DNA of 64,000 bases from Devosia enhydra (GCF_900119845.1 NZ_FPKU01000001.1:1149528-1213527); one strand, 5' to 3'; shown: positions 38,372 to 48,355, counted from the first letter of the stretch. Made by a program: numbers and translations. The notes: generated by a model not told the origin, from the sequence alone.

Positions 38372-40483
38372 CTACTCCGCCGCCTGCCGGAGCCCCGACG
38401 CGAGCTGGGCGCATTCGCCCATCACGGCCGACGCTCGCGCGATCGGATTGGTGAGATAGAATTCGCTGATCGGCGACGGGAAGCCGCCTGTCTGGGTCTT
38501 CGTCGCATTGCCGGCAAGCCGTACGAGATCAGCCGCAGCCTCGGGCGCGATCGCATCGAGCCGCGCCATGTGCGGATACTCGGCATAAAGCTGGCGGCGC
38601 AGATCGGCAAGTGAGTCGAAGCCGAGCGGCCTGCCGATCACCGCCGAGAGCGCCCGGATGATCGCCCATTCCTCGCGCGCATCGCCGGGCGGGAAGACGG
38701 CGCGATTGGCCATCTGCACCCTGCCCTCGGTATTCACATAGGTGCCGCTCTTTTCGGTATAGGCGGCGCCGGGCAGGATGACGTCGGCGCGGTGCGCGCC
38801 GGCATCGCCATGGCTGCCGATATAGACCACGAAGGCGTTGCCCATGCTCGACATGTCGTATTCGTCGGCACCCAAAAGGAAGAGCACGTCGAGCTCGCCC
38901 TTCTGCGCCTTGGCCATCTGGTCGGCCGAGCAGACGCCGCCGTCATGGGGCACGAAGCCGATATCGAGCCCGCCGACCCGGCTTGCAGCGCTGTGGAGAA
39001 CGGCAAAGCCGTTCCAGCCCTCGGCGCGGTCGCCCGCGCCCTGCGCGATCTTGGCGGCAAGCGCCAGAACGTCCCGGCCCGGCTGCTTGCCGACCGATCC
39101 ATGCGAGAGCGCGCGTTCACCCACGATCACCAGCGGACGCTGGGCCTTGGCGAGAACCTCGCCGAAGCCGCGTCCTGCGGCGATCTCTGCAAGGGTTTCA
39201 AAGCCCTGGCCCAGATGCTGGTAGGGATAGGTCAGATCGACCTTGGCCCCGATCAGTGCCACAGGCACGCCCTTGGCGCGCCAGAGCTTGCGGATGCGGG
39301 CATTGAGAACGGCGGCTTCATAGCGCGGGTTGGACCCGATGATGAGCACCGCATCGGCGTCCTCGATCCCCGCGATGGTGGGATTGAAGAGATAGCTCGC
39401 CCGACCCCATTTCGGATCGAGCCCCGACATCGGCGGGCGCACATCGGTGTTGCCCGAGCCCAGCGCCGTCATCAGCGCCTTCATGGCGAACATGTCTTCG
39501 ACCGACGAAAGGTCGCCGGCGATGGCGCCGATGCGGTTGCCGCCGGCCGAGCCTTTGATCGCCTTGGCGACCGCCGCGAAGGCGTCGGCCCAGCTGGCCG
39601 CCTGCAAGCGCCCGGCCTTGTTGCGCACATAGGGCCGATCGAGCCGCTGGCTCTTGAGCCCATCCCACACGAAGCGGGTCTTGTCCGAAATCCATTCCTC
39701 GTTGATCGCTTCGTTGACGCGCGGCAGGATGCGCATCACCTCGCGACCACGGGCGTCGACGCGGATATTGGAGCCCACGGCATCCATCACGTCGATCGAT
39801 TCCGTCTTGTTGAGCTCCCACGGCCGCGCCGAGAAGGCATAGGGCCGCGAGGTCAGCGCGCCGACCGGGCAGAGATCGATGACATTGCCCTGCAGCTCGC
39901 TCGACAGCGACTTTTCGAGATAGGTCGTGATCTCGGCATCCTCGCCGCGACCGATCAGGCCCATTTCGGAGATGCCGGCGACTTCGGTGGTGAAGCGCAC
40001 GCAGCGGGTGCAGTGGATGCACCGGTTCATCGAGGTCTTGACCAGCGGCCCGATATATTTGTCCTCGACCGCCCGCTTGTTCTCGGCATAGCGGTTCTTG
40101 TCCACGCCATAGGCCATGGCCTGGTCCTGCAGGTCGCACTCGCCGCCCTGATCGCAGATCGGGCAATCGAGCGGATGGTTGATCAGCAGGAACTCCATCA
40201 CGCCTTCGCGGGCCTTCTTGACCATCGGCGTGTTGGTGAACATTTCGGGCGGCTCACCATTGGGGCCCGGACGCAGGTCCTTGACCGACATGGCGCAAGA
40301 GGCCTGCGGCTTGGGCGGCCCGCCCTTCACTTCCACGAGGCACATGCGGCAATTGCCGGCCACGGAAAGCCGCTCGTGATAGCAGAAGCGCGGAATTTCC
40401 GCCCCGGCAGCCTCGGCGGCCTGCATCAGGGTGAAATAGTCAGGGACCTCAACGAGTTGCCCGTCGACCTTGATCTGAGCCAT
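38372..40483 (-). CDS. nuoG: NADH-quinone oxidoreductase subunit G
   Basis: A 703-residue iron-sulfur subunit. The N-terminal ferredoxin domain binds a 2Fe-2S cluster ([19 protein letters not shown]), followed by the His/Cys 4Fe-4S site ([12 protein letters not shown]) and the CIHCTRC cluster N4 site, then a molybdopterin-oxidoreductase-like domain. It carries electrons between NuoF/E and NuoI. The ATG at 40483 has GCGGAG upstream and follows the nuoF stop by four bases; an upstream TTG six codons earlier is less likely. Confidence 0.96.
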   Translation of the reverse strand: MAQIKVDGQLVEVPDYFTLMQAAEAAGAEIPRFCYHERLSVAGNCRMCLVEVKGGPPKPQASCAMSVKDLRPGPNGEPPEMFTNTPMVKKAREGVMEFLLINHPLDCPICDQGGECDLQDQAMAYGVDKNRYAENKRAVEDKYIGPLVKTSMNRCIHCTRCVRFTTEVAGISEMGLIGRGEDAEITTYLEKSLSSELQGNVIDLCPVGALTSRPYAFSARPWELNKTESIDVMDAVGSNIRVDARGREVMRILPRVNEAINEEWISDKTRFVWDGLKSQRLDRPYVRNKAGRLQAASWADAFAAVAKAIKGSAGGNRIGAIAGDLSSVEDMFAMKALMTALGSGNTDVRPPMSGLDPKWGRASYLFNPTIAGIEDADAVLIIGSNPRYEAAVLNARIRKLWRAKGVPVALIGAKVDLTYPYQHLGQGFETLAEIAAGRGFGEVLAKAQRPLVIVGERALSHGSVGKQPGRDVLALAAKIAQGAGDRAEGWNGFAVLHSAASRVGGLDIGFVPHDGGVCSADQMAKAQKGELDVLFLLGADEYDMSSMGNAFVVYIGSHGDAGAHRADVILPGAAYTEKSGTYVNTEGRVQMANRAVFPPGDAREEWAIIRALSAVIGRPLGFDSLADLRRQLYAEYPHMARLDAIAPEAAADLVRLAGNATKTQTGGFPSPISEFYLTNPIARASAVMGECAQLASGLRQAAE

Positions 40484-40487
40484 CGGC

Positions 40488-41795
40488 TTACTCCGCGGCA
40501 ATCGACGGCACGGCGCCGTCGCTGGTCGAGGACCAGGTATATTGATCGATCCGCTCTTCGATGACGTGGCGGAAATTGCGGATCAGCCCCTGGATCGGCC
40601 AGGCCGCGGCATCTCCGAGCGCGCAGATGGTGTGGCCTTCCACCTGCTTGGTCACCTCGAACAGCATGTCGATTTCGCGCTTCTGGGCGCGGCCTTCCAC
40701 CATGCGGGCCATGACGCGCATCATCCAGCCGGTGCCTTCGCGGCACGGGGTGCACTGGCCGCAGCTCTCATGCTTGTAGAAGGCCGAGAGGCGCCAGATG
40801 GCCTTGATGATGTCGGTCTGCTTGTCCATCACGATGACGGCGGCGGTTCCCAGCGAAGAACCAACCTCCTTGAGACCGTCGAAATCCATATAGGCGTTGC
40901 GGATCTTCTCGCCGGGCACGCAGGGCACCGAGGCCCCGCCGGGGATGACGGCGAGCAGATTGTCCCAGCCGCCGCGGATGCCGCCGCAATGCTTTTCGAT
41001 CATCTCCTCGAAGGTCACGCCCATGGCCTCCTCGAAGGTGGCCGGGGTATTCACATGGCCCGAGACGCACATCAGCTTGGTGCCGGTATTGTTTGCGCGC
41101 CCGATGCCGGCGAACCATGAGCCACCGCGCCGGAGGATTTCGGGCACCACGGCGATCGATTCGACATTGTTGACGGTGGTCGGGCAACCCCAGACGCCCA
41201 TGGCGGCGGGGAATGGCGGCTTCAGGCGCGGCTGGCCCTTCTTGCCCTCGAGGCTCTCGAGCAGCGCGGTTTCCTCGCCGCAGATATAGGCGCCGGCGCC
41301 GTGATGCACGATGATGTCGAAATCCCAGCCGTGGACATTGTCCTTGCCGATCAGGCGGGCGTCATAGGCCTCCTGCACCGCATGCTCGAGATGCTGGCGC
41401 TCGCGAATGAATTCGCCGCGCACATAGATGATCGCGACATGCGCATCCATAGCGCGCCCGGCGATCAGGCAGCCTTCGACCAGATGGTGCGGATCGTGGC
41501 GCAGGATCTCACGATCCTTGCAGGTGCCGGGCTCGGATTCGTCGGCATTGACGACGAGATAATGCGGCCGCCCGTCATTGACCTTGGGCATGAAGGTCCA
41601 TTTGAGCGCGGTGGGGAAACCGGCGCCGCCGCGCCCCCTCAGCCCGGACGCCTTGACCTCGTTGGTGATCCAGTCGCGCCCGAGATCGATGAACTCGCGC
41701 GTGCCGACCCAACCGCCCCGCGCCTTTGCGCCTTCAAGGCGCCAGTCGCGCTGGCCGTAGAGATTGGTGAAAATGCGGTCCTTGTCGGCGAGCAT
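40488..41795 (-). CDS. nuoF: NADH-quinone oxidoreductase subunit F
   Basis: A 435-residue flavoprotein that oxidises NADH. The NADH-binding [16 protein letters not shown], the FMN-binding [19 protein letters not shown] and the N3 cluster motif [15 protein letters not shown] are all present. It is the electron entry point of complex I. It follows the 66-residue membrane protein gene by three bases, which is an unusual insertion between nuoE and nuoF. Confidence 0.97.
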   Translation of the reverse strand: MLADKDRIFTNLYGQRDWRLEGAKARGGWVGTREFIDLGRDWITNEVKASGLRGRGGAGFPTALKWTFMPKVNDGRPHYLVVNADESEPGTCKDREILRHDPHHLVEGCLIAGRAMDAHVAIIYVRGEFIRERQHLEHAVQEAYDARLIGKDNVHGWDFDIIVHHGAGAYICGEETALLESLEGKKGQPRLKPPFPAAMGVWGCPTTVNNVESIAVVPEILRRGGSWFAGIGRANNTGTKLMCVSGHVNTPATFEEAMGVTFEEMIEKHCGGIRGGWDNLLAVIPGGASVPCVPGEKIRNAYMDFDGLKEVGSSLGTAAVIVMDKQTDIIKAIWRLSAFYKHESCGQCTPCREGTGWMMRVMARMVEGRAQKREIDMLFEVTKQVEGHTICALGDAAAWPIQGLIRNFRHVIEERIDQYTWSSTSDGAVPSIAAE

Positions 41796-41798
41796 GGT

Positions 41799-41999
41799 TC
41801 AGCCTGCCCTGTTGCGCGAAACGAGAAAAAGAAACCAGAACGCGACGCCCAGCGCCGCCGCAGCGATGGTCACCACGGCATCGAGCGGCAGGATCGCGGG
41901 AAGCAGCAGCCGGAAGATCACCATGGCCGCGAGCACGAAGCCCACCCCGAGCAGGATGGTCTTGAGCGAGAATTCGATCTGCATGTGCGATTTCGCCAT
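41799..41999 (-). CDS. 66-residue membrane protein between nuoE and nuoF
   Basis: A small protein with two predicted transmembrane helices, TILLGVGFVLAAMVIFRLLLPAIL (about 14-37) and DAVVTIAAAALGVAFWFLFLV (about 40-60), and a basic C terminus SRNRAG. The ATG at 41999 shares one base with the nuoE stop (TGATG) and the stop is three bases before nuoF, so it is made in step with complex I. E. coli has no counterpart. It could be an accessory or assembly factor, but no family is recognised. Confidence 0.75.
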   Translation of the reverse strand: MAKSHMQIEFSLKTILLGVGFVLAAMVIFRLLLPAILPLDAVVTIAAAALGVAFWFLFLVSRNRAG

Positions 42000-43264
42000 C
42001 AGCGCGGATCCTTCCCGAAGCGGCGACGATACTCCTCGATCCCGCCCACGGCCAGAGCGTCGGCCTGGGCCAGCCAGTTGTCACGCGCCACCCGGCCGCG
42101 GAAGCCCAGTTCGCCCTCGACCAGCGCGATCTGCTCCTGGGTCAGCTTGCCGAGCTGGGCATAGGTGACGATGCCGATCTCGTTCAACGCCTTCTCGATC
42201 CCCGGGCCGATGCCGGTGATGAGCTTGAGGTTGTCGGCCGGGCCCTCGGGGCGATCGAGCAGCTGCTTGCGCACCTTGCGGGCCGGACGATCCTCGACAC
42301 CCGCCGCGCTCGCGCCGTCGCCGGGCGCATTGGCCACCGGCTTGTCGGGGGCCCTGCCCTCGTCGATCTTGCCGGCCGGCGACTCGGCGCCGGTCGCACC
42401 GGGCCGCATGGCGTCGGTATCGGCCGCGAGGGACGAGGCTCCGGCGTCGTTGCGTTCGGCTTCGGCTTCGGCGGTAGTCACCTTGGTCTCGGGCCCACCC
42501 GGGCTCTTGATGGCAGGCGCGGCTTCTTCGCTCACCTCGCGCTTGCGACCCGGCGTCGTCGGCTCCTGGGCAGGCGCTGCTGCGGCAGGTTGTGCAGCCT
42601 GAGCGGGCGCAGCCGGGCTCGGCAGCGGAGCGGTGCGCTCGCGACGCGCGGTCGGCTCTTCGGTGAGCGTCGAAGCGCCGGCCTCAGGCGCTGAATAGAT
42701 GCGCGCGATTTGCGGGCCGGGACGCACAGTGTCGCCCCGCCCGGCGGCGAAGGCGTCGATGATCTCTTCCATCCGCGCCGGGGTCAGGTCTTCATAGGTG
42801 TCGTGGAAAATCGCCACCATGGGCGCATTCACACACGCGCCCAGGCACTCGACCTCTTCCCAAGACAGCGTGCCGTCATCGTTGAGATGGAACGGCTCGG
42901 GATGGATCTTGCGCTGGCACACCGATCGAATGTCCTCGGCGCCCCGCAGCATGCAGGGCGTCGTGCCGCAGACCTGGATATGGGCGCGGGTGCCGACGGG
43001 CTTGAGCTGGAACTGCGTATAAAAGGTCGCGACCTCGAGCACGCGGATATAGGGCATACCCAGCATCTTGGCGATCGACTCGATCGCCGCCCGGCTGATC
43101 CAGCCATCCTGGTCCTGCGCGCGCATCAGAAGCGGGATGACCGCCGATTGCTGCCGGCCCGCGGGATATTCAGCAATCTTGCGCTCGGCCCAGCGCGCAT
43201 TGTCCTCGCTGAAGGCGAAGGTCGGGGGCTGCACGGCCTCATCTGCAAGTCGACGTACCGACAT
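41999..43264 (-). CDS. nuoE: NADH-quinone oxidoreductase subunit E with long C-terminal extension
   Basis: A 421-residue protein; the thioredoxin-like NuoE domain occupies about 20-185 with 2Fe-2S ligands Cys99, Cys104, Cys140 and Cys144 (VCGTTPCML and ECLGACVNAP). E. coli NuoE is 166 residues. Residues about 190-340 are a Pro/Ala/Glu-rich disordered linker and 345-405 form a helix-hairpin-helix-like domain (DNLKLITGIGPGIEKALNEI, ARDNWLAQADAL). Such fusions are known in Rhizobiales-type NuoE. The cluster N1a it holds contacts NuoF. The downstream membrane protein overlaps its stop. Confidence 0.95.
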   Translation of the reverse strand: MSVRRLADEAVQPPTFAFSEDNARWAERKIAEYPAGRQQSAVIPLLMRAQDQDGWISRAAIESIAKMLGMPYIRVLEVATFYTQFQLKPVGTRAHIQVCGTTPCMLRGAEDIRSVCQRKIHPEPFHLNDDGTLSWEEVECLGACVNAPMVAIFHDTYEDLTPARMEEIIDAFAAGRGDTVRPGPQIARIYSAPEAGASTLTEEPTARRERTAPLPSPAAPAQAAQPAAAAPAQEPTTPGRKREVSEEAAPAIKSPGGPETKVTTAEAEAERNDAGASSLAADTDAMRPGATGAESPAGKIDEGRAPDKPVANAPGDGASAAGVEDRPARKVRKQLLDRPEGPADNLKLITGIGPGIEKALNEIGIVTYAQLGKLTQEQIALVEGELGFRGRVARDNWLAQADALAVGGIEEYRRRFGKDPR

Positions 43265-43311
43265 GGTTCAGTATTCCAGATCGTTGGCGCGGGCGGTGAC
43301 GGGACGACGGC

Positions 43312-44520
43312 TCATCGGTCGACCTCGCCGAACACGATGTCGAGCGAGCCCAGAATGGCCGCCACGTCGGCCAGCATGTAGCCTTGGCAGAGGTAATCCA
43401 TGGCCTGGAGATGCGCGAAACCCGGCGCACGGATCTTGCAGCGATAGGGCTTGTTGGTGCCGTCGCTGACCAGATAGACGCCGAACTCGCCCTTGGGCGC
43501 CTCGACTGCGGCATAGACCTCGCCCGCCGGCACCTTGTAGCCTTCGGTGTAGAGCTTGAAGTGATGGATGAGGGCCTCCATCGAGCCCTTCATCTCGGCG
43601 CGCTTGGGCGGCACGACCTTGCCGTCGGTCGAAGACACGGGCCCCTGCCCTTCCGGCCGGTTCAGCTTTTCCACGCACTGCTTCATGATGCGGGTCGATT
43701 GCCGCATCTCTTCCATGCGGATCAGATAGCGATCGTAGCAATCGCCATTCGAGCCGACGGGAATGTCGAAATCGAGCTCGTCATAGCACTCATAGGGCTG
43801 GCTCTTGCGCAGGTCCCAGGCCGCACCCGAGCCCCGCACCAGAACGCCCGAGAACCCCCAGGCCCACGCATCGGCAAGCGAAATGGCGCCGATATCGGCA
43901 TTGCGCTGCTTGAAGATACGGTTGCCGGTCAGGAGCTGGTCGATATCCTCGAGCGCCGGCAGGAAGGTCTCGCAGAACCGGCCGATGTCATCGACCAGAT
44001 CCTGCGGCAGGTCCTGGTGCACACCGCCGGGGCGGATATAGGCGGCATGCATGCGGCTGCCCGAGGCGCGTTCATAGAACACCATGAGCTGCTCGCGCTG
44101 CTCGAACCCCCAGAGCGGCGGGGTCAGCGCACCGATGTCCATCGCCTGCGTGGTGACGTTCATCAGATGCGACAGCAGCCGCCCGATCTCGGAATAGAGC
44201 ACGCGGATCAGCTGTCCGCGCCGCGGCACCTCGAGGTCGAGGAGCTTTTCCACCGCAAGCGCGAAGGCATGCTCCTGGTTCATCGGCGCGACATAGTCGA
44301 GCCGGTCGAAATAGGGCACGGCCTGCAGATAGGTCTTGGTCTCGATCAGCTTTTCGGTGCCGCGATGCAAAAGCCCGATATGGGGATCGACGCGCTGCAC
44401 GATCTCGCCATCGAGCTCCAGCACGAGCCGCAGCACGCCATGGGCGGAAGGGTGAACAGGGCCGAAATTGAGCGTGAAATTGCGAACCTCGGCTTCCGAG
44501 GAGATGGCGTCCATCGTCAT
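43312..44520 (-). CDS. nuoD: NADH-quinone oxidoreductase subunit D
   Basis: A 402-residue 49-kDa-type subunit that forms the quinone site with Nuo[23 protein letters not shown] with the quinone-binding His, [14 protein letters not shown] and the C-terminal [14 protein letters not shown] are characteristic. The ATG at 44520 overlaps the nuoC stop as ATGA. There is a 47-base gap to nuoE, the largest inside the front half of the operon. Confidence 0.97.
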   Translation of the reverse strand: MTMDAISSEAEVRNFTLNFGPVHPSAHGVLRLVLELDGEIVQRVDPHIGLLHRGTEKLIETKTYLQAVPYFDRLDYVAPMNQEHAFALAVEKLLDLEVPRRGQLIRVLYSEIGRLLSHLMNVTTQAMDIGALTPPLWGFEQREQLMVFYERASGSRMHAAYIRPGGVHQDLPQDLVDDIGRFCETFLPALEDIDQLLTGNRIFKQRNADIGAISLADAWAWGFSGVLVRGSGAAWDLRKSQPYECYDELDFDIPVGSNGDCYDRYLIRMEEMRQSTRIMKQCVEKLNRPEGQGPVSSTDGKVVPPKRAEMKGSMEALIHHFKLYTEGYKVPAGEVYAAVEAPKGEFGVYLVSDGTNKPYRCKIRAPGFAHLQAMDYLCQGYMLADVAAILGSLDIVFGEVDR

Positions 44521-45134
44521 GATCTGGCCTTTTCGTCGCCCGGCAGCACGTAATCTGTTCCCTCCCAGGGCGAGAGGTAGTCGAAGCTGCGAAATTCCTG
44601 TGCCAGCTTCACCGGCTCGTAGACGACGCGCTTGCGCTCTTCGTCGTAGCGCACTTCCACATAGCCGGTGGTGGGAAAGTCCTTGCGCAGCGGATGCCCG
44701 TCAAAGCCGTAATCGGTCAGGATGCGCCGCAGGTCCGGATGCCCGGAGAACAGGATGCCATAAAGGTCGTAGGCCTCGCGCTCGAACCAGTCGGCGCCGG
44801 GAAAAAGCCCGGTGATGCTCTCGACCGGTGTATCGCCATCCACCTGCAGCTTGACGCGGATGCGGTGATTGAGGGCCGGGCTCAGCAGGTGGTAGACGAC
44901 CTCGAAGCGCTCCTCGCGCTCGGGATAGTCGGCCCCGCATACATCGATGATGCTCGTGAAGCGGCAGCGATCGTCATCGCGCAGGAACTGCACCACCGTG
45001 CGAATCGCCGTGCGCGCAATAACGATGGTCAGCTCGCCATAGGCGATGCGGTGGTCGAGGACCGCTTCACCGAGCGCGCCGACAACATGCCCGGACAAGG
45101 TCTCGAGCGCCGCAAGTCGTTCTGCATGTGCCAT
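44517..45134 (-). CDS. nuoC: NADH-quinone oxidoreductase subunit C
   Basis: A 205-residue 30-kDa-type subunit of the peripheral arm, separate from NuoD (E. coli has a fused NuoCD). The signature [31 protein letters not shown], cited as [10 protein letters not shown] and RILTDYGF, is complete, and the C terminus has the FDYLSPWEG motif. The ATG at 45134 ([10 protein letters not shown]) follows nuoB by eight bases; the frame upstream overlaps nuoB in another frame. Confidence 0.95.
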   Translation of the reverse strand: MAHAERLAALETLSGHVVGALGEAVLDHRIAYGELTIVIARTAIRTVVQFLRDDDRCRFTSIIDVCGADYPEREERFEVVYHLLSPALNHRIRVKLQVDGDTPVESITGLFPGADWFEREAYDLYGILFSGHPDLRRILTDYGFDGHPLRKDFPTTGYVEVRYDEERKRVVYEPVKLAQEFRSFDYLSPWEGTDYVLPGDEKARS

Positions 45135-45142
45135 GACCGATC

Positions 45143-45721
45143 CTATCTCTCGATCGTGCCGGTACGCCGGATCTTCTTCTGCAACAGCAGAATGCCGTAG
45201 AGCAGCGCTTCGGCCGTCGGCGGGCATCCGGGGACATAGACGTCCACCGGCAGTACGCGATCACAGCCGCGCACCACCGAGTAGGAATAGTGATAATAGC
45301 CCCCGCCATTGGCGCAGGAGCCCATCGAGATGACGTAGCGCGGCTCCGGCATCTGGTCGTAGACCTTGCGCAGCGCCGGGGCCATCTTGTTGGTCAGCGT
45401 ACCAGCCACGATCAGCACGTCGGACTGGCGCGGCGAGGCGCGCGGGGCAACACCGAAGCGCTCGATGTCGTAGCGCGGCATCGACATCTGCATCATCTCG
45501 ACGGCGCAGCAGGCCAGGCCCGTCTGCATCCACATCAGCGAGCCGGTCCGGGCCCAGGTGATCAGGTCATCGACGGCAGCAACGAGAAAGCCCTTATCGG
45601 AGAGCTCGTCCGACATCTCGGCAAAATACGGGTCGTTGGCGCCGATCGGCCGGCCGGTCGCCGGATCGATGCGCCCCGTCGGCTGCGGCGCAACGATGGT
45701 GCGCGTGGTGCTCAATCCCAT
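45143..45721 (-). CDS. nuoB: NADH-quinone oxidoreductase subunit B
   Basis: A 192-residue subunit holding cluster N2, the last electron carrier before quinone. The tandem Cys pair [12 protein letters not shown] and the further ligands in [10 protein letters not shown] and [11 protein letters not shown] are present. The ATG at 45721 lies inside the end of nuoA (10-base overlap), with GGGGCCCTGGA upstream as a ribosome site; an upstream in-frame start seven codons earlier is less likely. Confidence 0.96.
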   Translation of the reverse strand: MGLSTTRTIVAPQPTGRIDPATGRPIGANDPYFAEMSDELSDKGFLVAAVDDLITWARTGSLMWMQTGLACCAVEMMQMSMPRYDIERFGVAPRASPRQSDVLIVAGTLTNKMAPALRKVYDQMPEPRYVISMGSCANGGGYYHYSYSVVRGCDRVLPVDVYVPGCPPTAEALLYGILLLQKKIRRTGTIER

Positions 45722-46077
45722 TCCAGGGCCCCTTTCCGCCACTCATAGACGAAACCGATGGTCAATACGCCCAGAAACACCATCATGGACCAGAAGCCGA
45801 ACCAGCCAATGTCGTTAAAGGCCACCGCCCATGGAAACAGGAAGGCGACTTCCAGGTCGAAGATGATGAAGAGGATCGAGACGAGGTAGAACCTCACGTC
45901 GAACTTCATGCGTGCGTCATCGAAGGCGTTGAAGCCGCATTCGAAGGCAGACACTTTTTCGGGATCGGGGCGCTTTATCGCCACGAGGAAGGGCGCGACC
46001 AGAAGGGCCAGCCCTATGACGGCACTCAGGCCGATGAACAGGACGATCGGCAGATAGTCGCTGAGCAGGTCGGTCAT
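45712..46077 (-). CDS. nuoA: NADH-quinone oxidoreductase subunit A
   Basis: A 121-residue first gene of the complex I operon with three transmembrane helices. [42 protein letters not shown] (landmark YECGF-like FECGF and [12 protein letters not shown]) is the family hallmark; the Cys of FECG lies in the quinone-access loop. The ATG at 46077 starts [10 protein letters not shown]; a TTG 15 bases upstream is possible. The 5' leader holds large nested inverted repeats. Confidence 0.96.
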   Translation of the reverse strand: MTDLLSDYLPIVLFIGLSAVIGLALLVAPFLVAIKRPDPEKVSAFECGFNAFDDARMKFDVRFYLVSILFIIFDLEVAFLFPWAVAFNDIGWFGFWSMMVFLGVLTIGFVYEWRKGALEWD

Positions 46078-46099
46078 GCGGCAGCAGTCCAATGGCTCG

Positions 46100-46121
46100 G
46101 CCGGCCGGGGATCTGGCCGGC
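46100..46121 (-). promoter_or_regulatory. GC hairpin in the nuoA leader
   Basis: GCCGGCC (46100-46106) and GGCCGGC (46115-46121) are perfect 7-base inverted arms with an 8-base loop, 23 bases upstream of nuoA. No T-run follows, so it is a leader structure rather than a terminator. Confidence 0.5.
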
Positions 46122-46139
46122 GACGCCCGCGCGCGTGGA

Positions 46140-46213
46140 CCCTTGAATGATCTCGTTCCGCGGGGGGTCGATGTTGCGATGGGCTTATCCCACCGACCCC
46201 ACCGATTCAAGGG
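46140..46213 (-). promoter_or_regulatory. Nested long hairpin in the nuo operon leader
   Basis: Three inverted-repeat pairs are nested in 74 bases: CCCTTGAAT/ATTCAAGGG (46140-46148 with 46205-46213), GGGGTCG/CGACCCC (46164-46170 with 46194-46200) and TGGG/CCCA (46180-46183 with 46189-46192). In the minus-strand RNA they can form one interrupted stem, ending 62 bases before nuoA. No T-run follows. It may be a leader control element or stabilise the operon mRNA. Confidence 0.5.
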
Positions 46214-46291
46214 AAACAAAACCTGACTAGCGTAGTCTTGTTATCCCTGTGAATGTCGTAAAATCTGTTCGTCGTACAGAGTTTCAGGGGC

Positions 46292-46831
46292 TTAGCGGAT
46301 GTGCCACAGCAGGCCGCCACTCACCTTGCCGCCATCGGGACCGCCCCCGAAGGCACCCAGCCCGAGCGCCTCGCCACGCACCCCCAGCTGGTCGGTCACG
46401 GCAAACTCCACGCCGCCGCCAAAGGCATAGGAAAGGTCGCCGTCCACCCAGCCACCACCGGCCGTGCCATAGAGCAGCGCGTTGTCGCTGACATAGCCGC
46501 CGGCCTTGGCAAGCAACAGCGTGTCGAAGCCCACGAGCCCGTCGCCATTGTAGAGCAGCTCGGCCTGCACCTCTGCGCCCGCGAGGATGGCGTCGGTGAC
46601 CGCGAAATTGTTACCGGCGACGACGCCGACCGTGCCCACCGTGCCGGCCTCGTCGAGGGCACCCGCCCCCAGCGTGCCACCGAGATAGAATCCCTCGAAA
46701 TTGAAATAGGGGCTGACCGGCGCCGGCCCGAGCCCGCTGTCGCCACCAAAGAAATCAGCCGCCGACGCGCCGGTGACACACGGTGCAGCAAGAGCGACAG
46801 CCAGAGCCAGTCCACGCGCAGTCTTGATCAT
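46292..46831 (-). CDS. Outer-membrane beta-barrel-like exported protein (paralogue 1)
   Basis: A 179-residue protein with a signal peptide (TARGLALAVALAAPCVTGASA) and a mature part made of alternating Gly/aromatic beta strands: FEGFYLGGTLGAGAL, AGAEVQAELLY, LLLAKAGGYV, ALLYGTAGGGWV, YAFGGGVEFAV, LGVRGEALGLG and KVSGGLLWHI. This is the pattern of 8-stranded Omp25/OmpA-like barrels. GGAG lies eight bases before the ATG. It resembles the next gene at 46995-47522 strand by strand, so the two are tandem paralogues. Probably outer-membrane located; role unknown. Confidence 0.75.
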   Translation of the reverse strand: MIKTARGLALAVALAAPCVTGASAADFFGGDSGLGPAPVSPYFNFEGFYLGGTLGAGALDEAGTVGTVGVVAGNNFAVTDAILAGAEVQAELLYNGDGLVGFDTLLLAKAGGYVSDNALLYGTAGGGWVDGDLSYAFGGGVEFAVTDQLGVRGEALGLGAFGGGPDGGKVSGGLLWHIR

Positions 46832-46994
46832 CGCCGAACTCCATGAAGCGAACCCGACTCATTATGCGCGCGCGACAGGGGGACGGGCCAGCCAGGTGCC
46901 GGACATCTCTCAAGCTACGGCTAAAATTGTATCAATCGCGGCCACGGACTGGCGACGCCGTCTGGCCTCTGTGTGCCAGAATGAAACAATCGGC

Positions 46995-47522
46995 TCAGAA
47001 GTGGAAATTGGCGCCCAGGCTGAACTGGTTGCCAGCGTCTCCGCCATTGTTGGGCAGCTCCCGCAGATACTGGCCGCGCAGCGTCACATCGTCATTGAGC
47101 GCCAGTTCGACGCCACCCCCGAGCAGGAAGGCGTCCTCGGCAGTCGTGCCCAGCTGCAGGCCATAGCCGCCTGCGGCGTACACCATCACCTCGTCGCTCA
47201 CGAACACCCCTGCCCGCCCCAGCAACTGGCCATAGGCGGTCGTGTCGCCCTCGACGGCCAGCCCCTGCACCGAGACTTCCGCGCCCACCAGCACGAACTC
47301 GAGCGCCGCGTTGTAGCCCAGCGAAACACCAAGCCCCACGGCTTCGGCATCGCCTCCCAGCTGGCCGACGCCATAGACGCCCGCATAGAACCCGGACCAG
47401 TCCGGTCCGGTCGCCGAATCGTGGATGGGAACGTCGGCCATGCCGAGCGGCACCGTGATGGGATCGGCCGCCATGGCCGGGGCTGTCATGATGAGAGTGG
47501 CAAGGGCAATCGCTGCGCGCAT
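46995..47522 (-). CDS. Outer-membrane beta-barrel-like exported protein (paralogue 2)
   Basis: A 175-residue protein with a signal peptide (RAAIALATLIMTAPAMAA, cleavage after AMA). The mature part has beta strands such as WSGFYAGVYGVGQLG, VLVGAEVSVQGL, LLGRAGVFVSDEVMVYAAGGYG and LLGGGVELALNDDVTLRGQYL, and ends in Phe (LGANFHF), the usual last residue for outer-membrane insertion. It is a paralogue of the 46292-46831 gene. I chose the ATG at 47522, with GGGAG upstream; the longer frame lacks a signal peptide at its start. It follows the tRNA-Asp gene. Confidence 0.78.
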   Translation of the reverse strand: MRAAIALATLIMTAPAMAADPITVPLGMADVPIHDSATGPDWSGFYAGVYGVGQLGGDAEAVGLGVSLGYNAALEFVLVGAEVSVQGLAVEGDTTAYGQLLGRAGVFVSDEVMVYAAGGYGLQLGTTAEDAFLLGGGVELALNDDVTLRGQYLRELPNNGGDAGNQFSLGANFHF

Positions 47523-47650
47523 CCTGAATGCTCCCGATCCTTCAGGCCATCGCGACGACATCGCGACCCTGGCAGAACAACGCCCAGACATATGGGGTCG
47601 TTCGATGCAGATTTGAAGATGTCTGGAAAAGGAGCCAACTGCGGAAGCAG

Positions 47651-47727
<77 letters not shown>

Positions 47728-47830
47728 GCAGCGCGACTTGTGCTCGCGGAGTGGCGTCTGTTTATTCAGCCCTCGCTCCCAAGTCAAGCGCCCCTATCGC
47801 ATTATTTTGGGACGATTTTTTCGGGAAGAC

Positions 47831-47906
47831 TGGTGGGCGGTGACGGTCTCGAACCGCCGACCCTCTCGGTGTAAACGAGATGCTCTACCAACTGAGCTAA
47901 CCGCCC
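47831..47906 (-). tRNA. tRNA-Val (TAC anticodon)
   Basis: A 76-base cloverleaf with encoded CCA. Acceptor GGGCGGT, D arm AGCTCAGTTGGTAGAGC, anticodon stem-loop TCTCG-TTTACAC-CGAGA giving TAC, and T arm CGGTTCGAGACCG. It lies downstream of hupB and upstream of tRNA-Asp. Confidence 0.97.
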
Positions 47907-47984
47907 GCGGATCGGCGACGCCGACGATCCACAAGCAGGGCTCTAGGGCTTTGTCGGGCCCTCGTCAACACGGTGGCGGCCCGA

Positions 47985-48015
47985 AAAAGATTGGCCCCGG
48001 CTTGCGCACGGGGCC
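47985..48015 (-). terminator. Intrinsic terminator of hupB
   Basis: GGCCCCG pairs with CGGGGCC around a 9-base loop, and on the minus strand AATCTTTTT follows. It lies 65 bases after the hupB stop and before tRNA-Val. Confidence 0.8.
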
Positions 48016-48079
48016 ATCGATGCGACTGTGTTCCGTCAGGACGCGCCGGAGTGCCTCTTGAACCTCCGGCGCCTGCCGA

Positions 48080-48355
48080 TCAGTTCAGCGCGTCCTTGAG
48101 GCCCTTGCCGGGCTTGAACTTGGCCTGGTTGGAGGCCGGGATGTTGATCTCTGCACCAGTGGCAGGATTGCGGCCTACGCTCGCCTTGCGCTTGGACACC
48201 GAGAAGGTGCCGAACCCGACCAGGCGCACTTCGTCGCCGCCCTTGAGCGAGGCGGTGATCGCGTCGAACACCGCGTCGACGGCGTCGCCGGCCTGCGCCT
48301 TGGTCAGCCCCGCCTTTTCGGCGACGACGCCGATCAGATCGTTCTTGTTGGACAT
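48080..48355 (-). CDS. hupB: DNA-binding protein HU
   Basis: A 91-residue HU protein with the family signature GFGTFSVSKRKASVGRNP and the DNA-wrapping arm RNPATGAEINIPASNQAKF. It bends and compacts DNA as a dimer. It follows lon in most proteobacteria, and here two extra genes, sdpR and sdpI, lie between lon and hupB. The 223-base space upstream of the ATG should hold its own promoter, though no clear -10/-35 pair was identified. A terminator follows. Confidence 0.97.
   Translation of the reverse strand: MSNKNDLIGVVAEKAGLTKAQAGDAVDAVFDAITASLKGGDEVRLVGFGTFSVSKRKASVGRNPATGAEINIPASNQAKFKPGKGLKDALN

Noticed and set aside
46249-46290. Direct repeat TACGAC upstream of the nuo leader as an activator site
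   Set aside because: Only six bases, imperfect context, and no promoter could be placed beside it.
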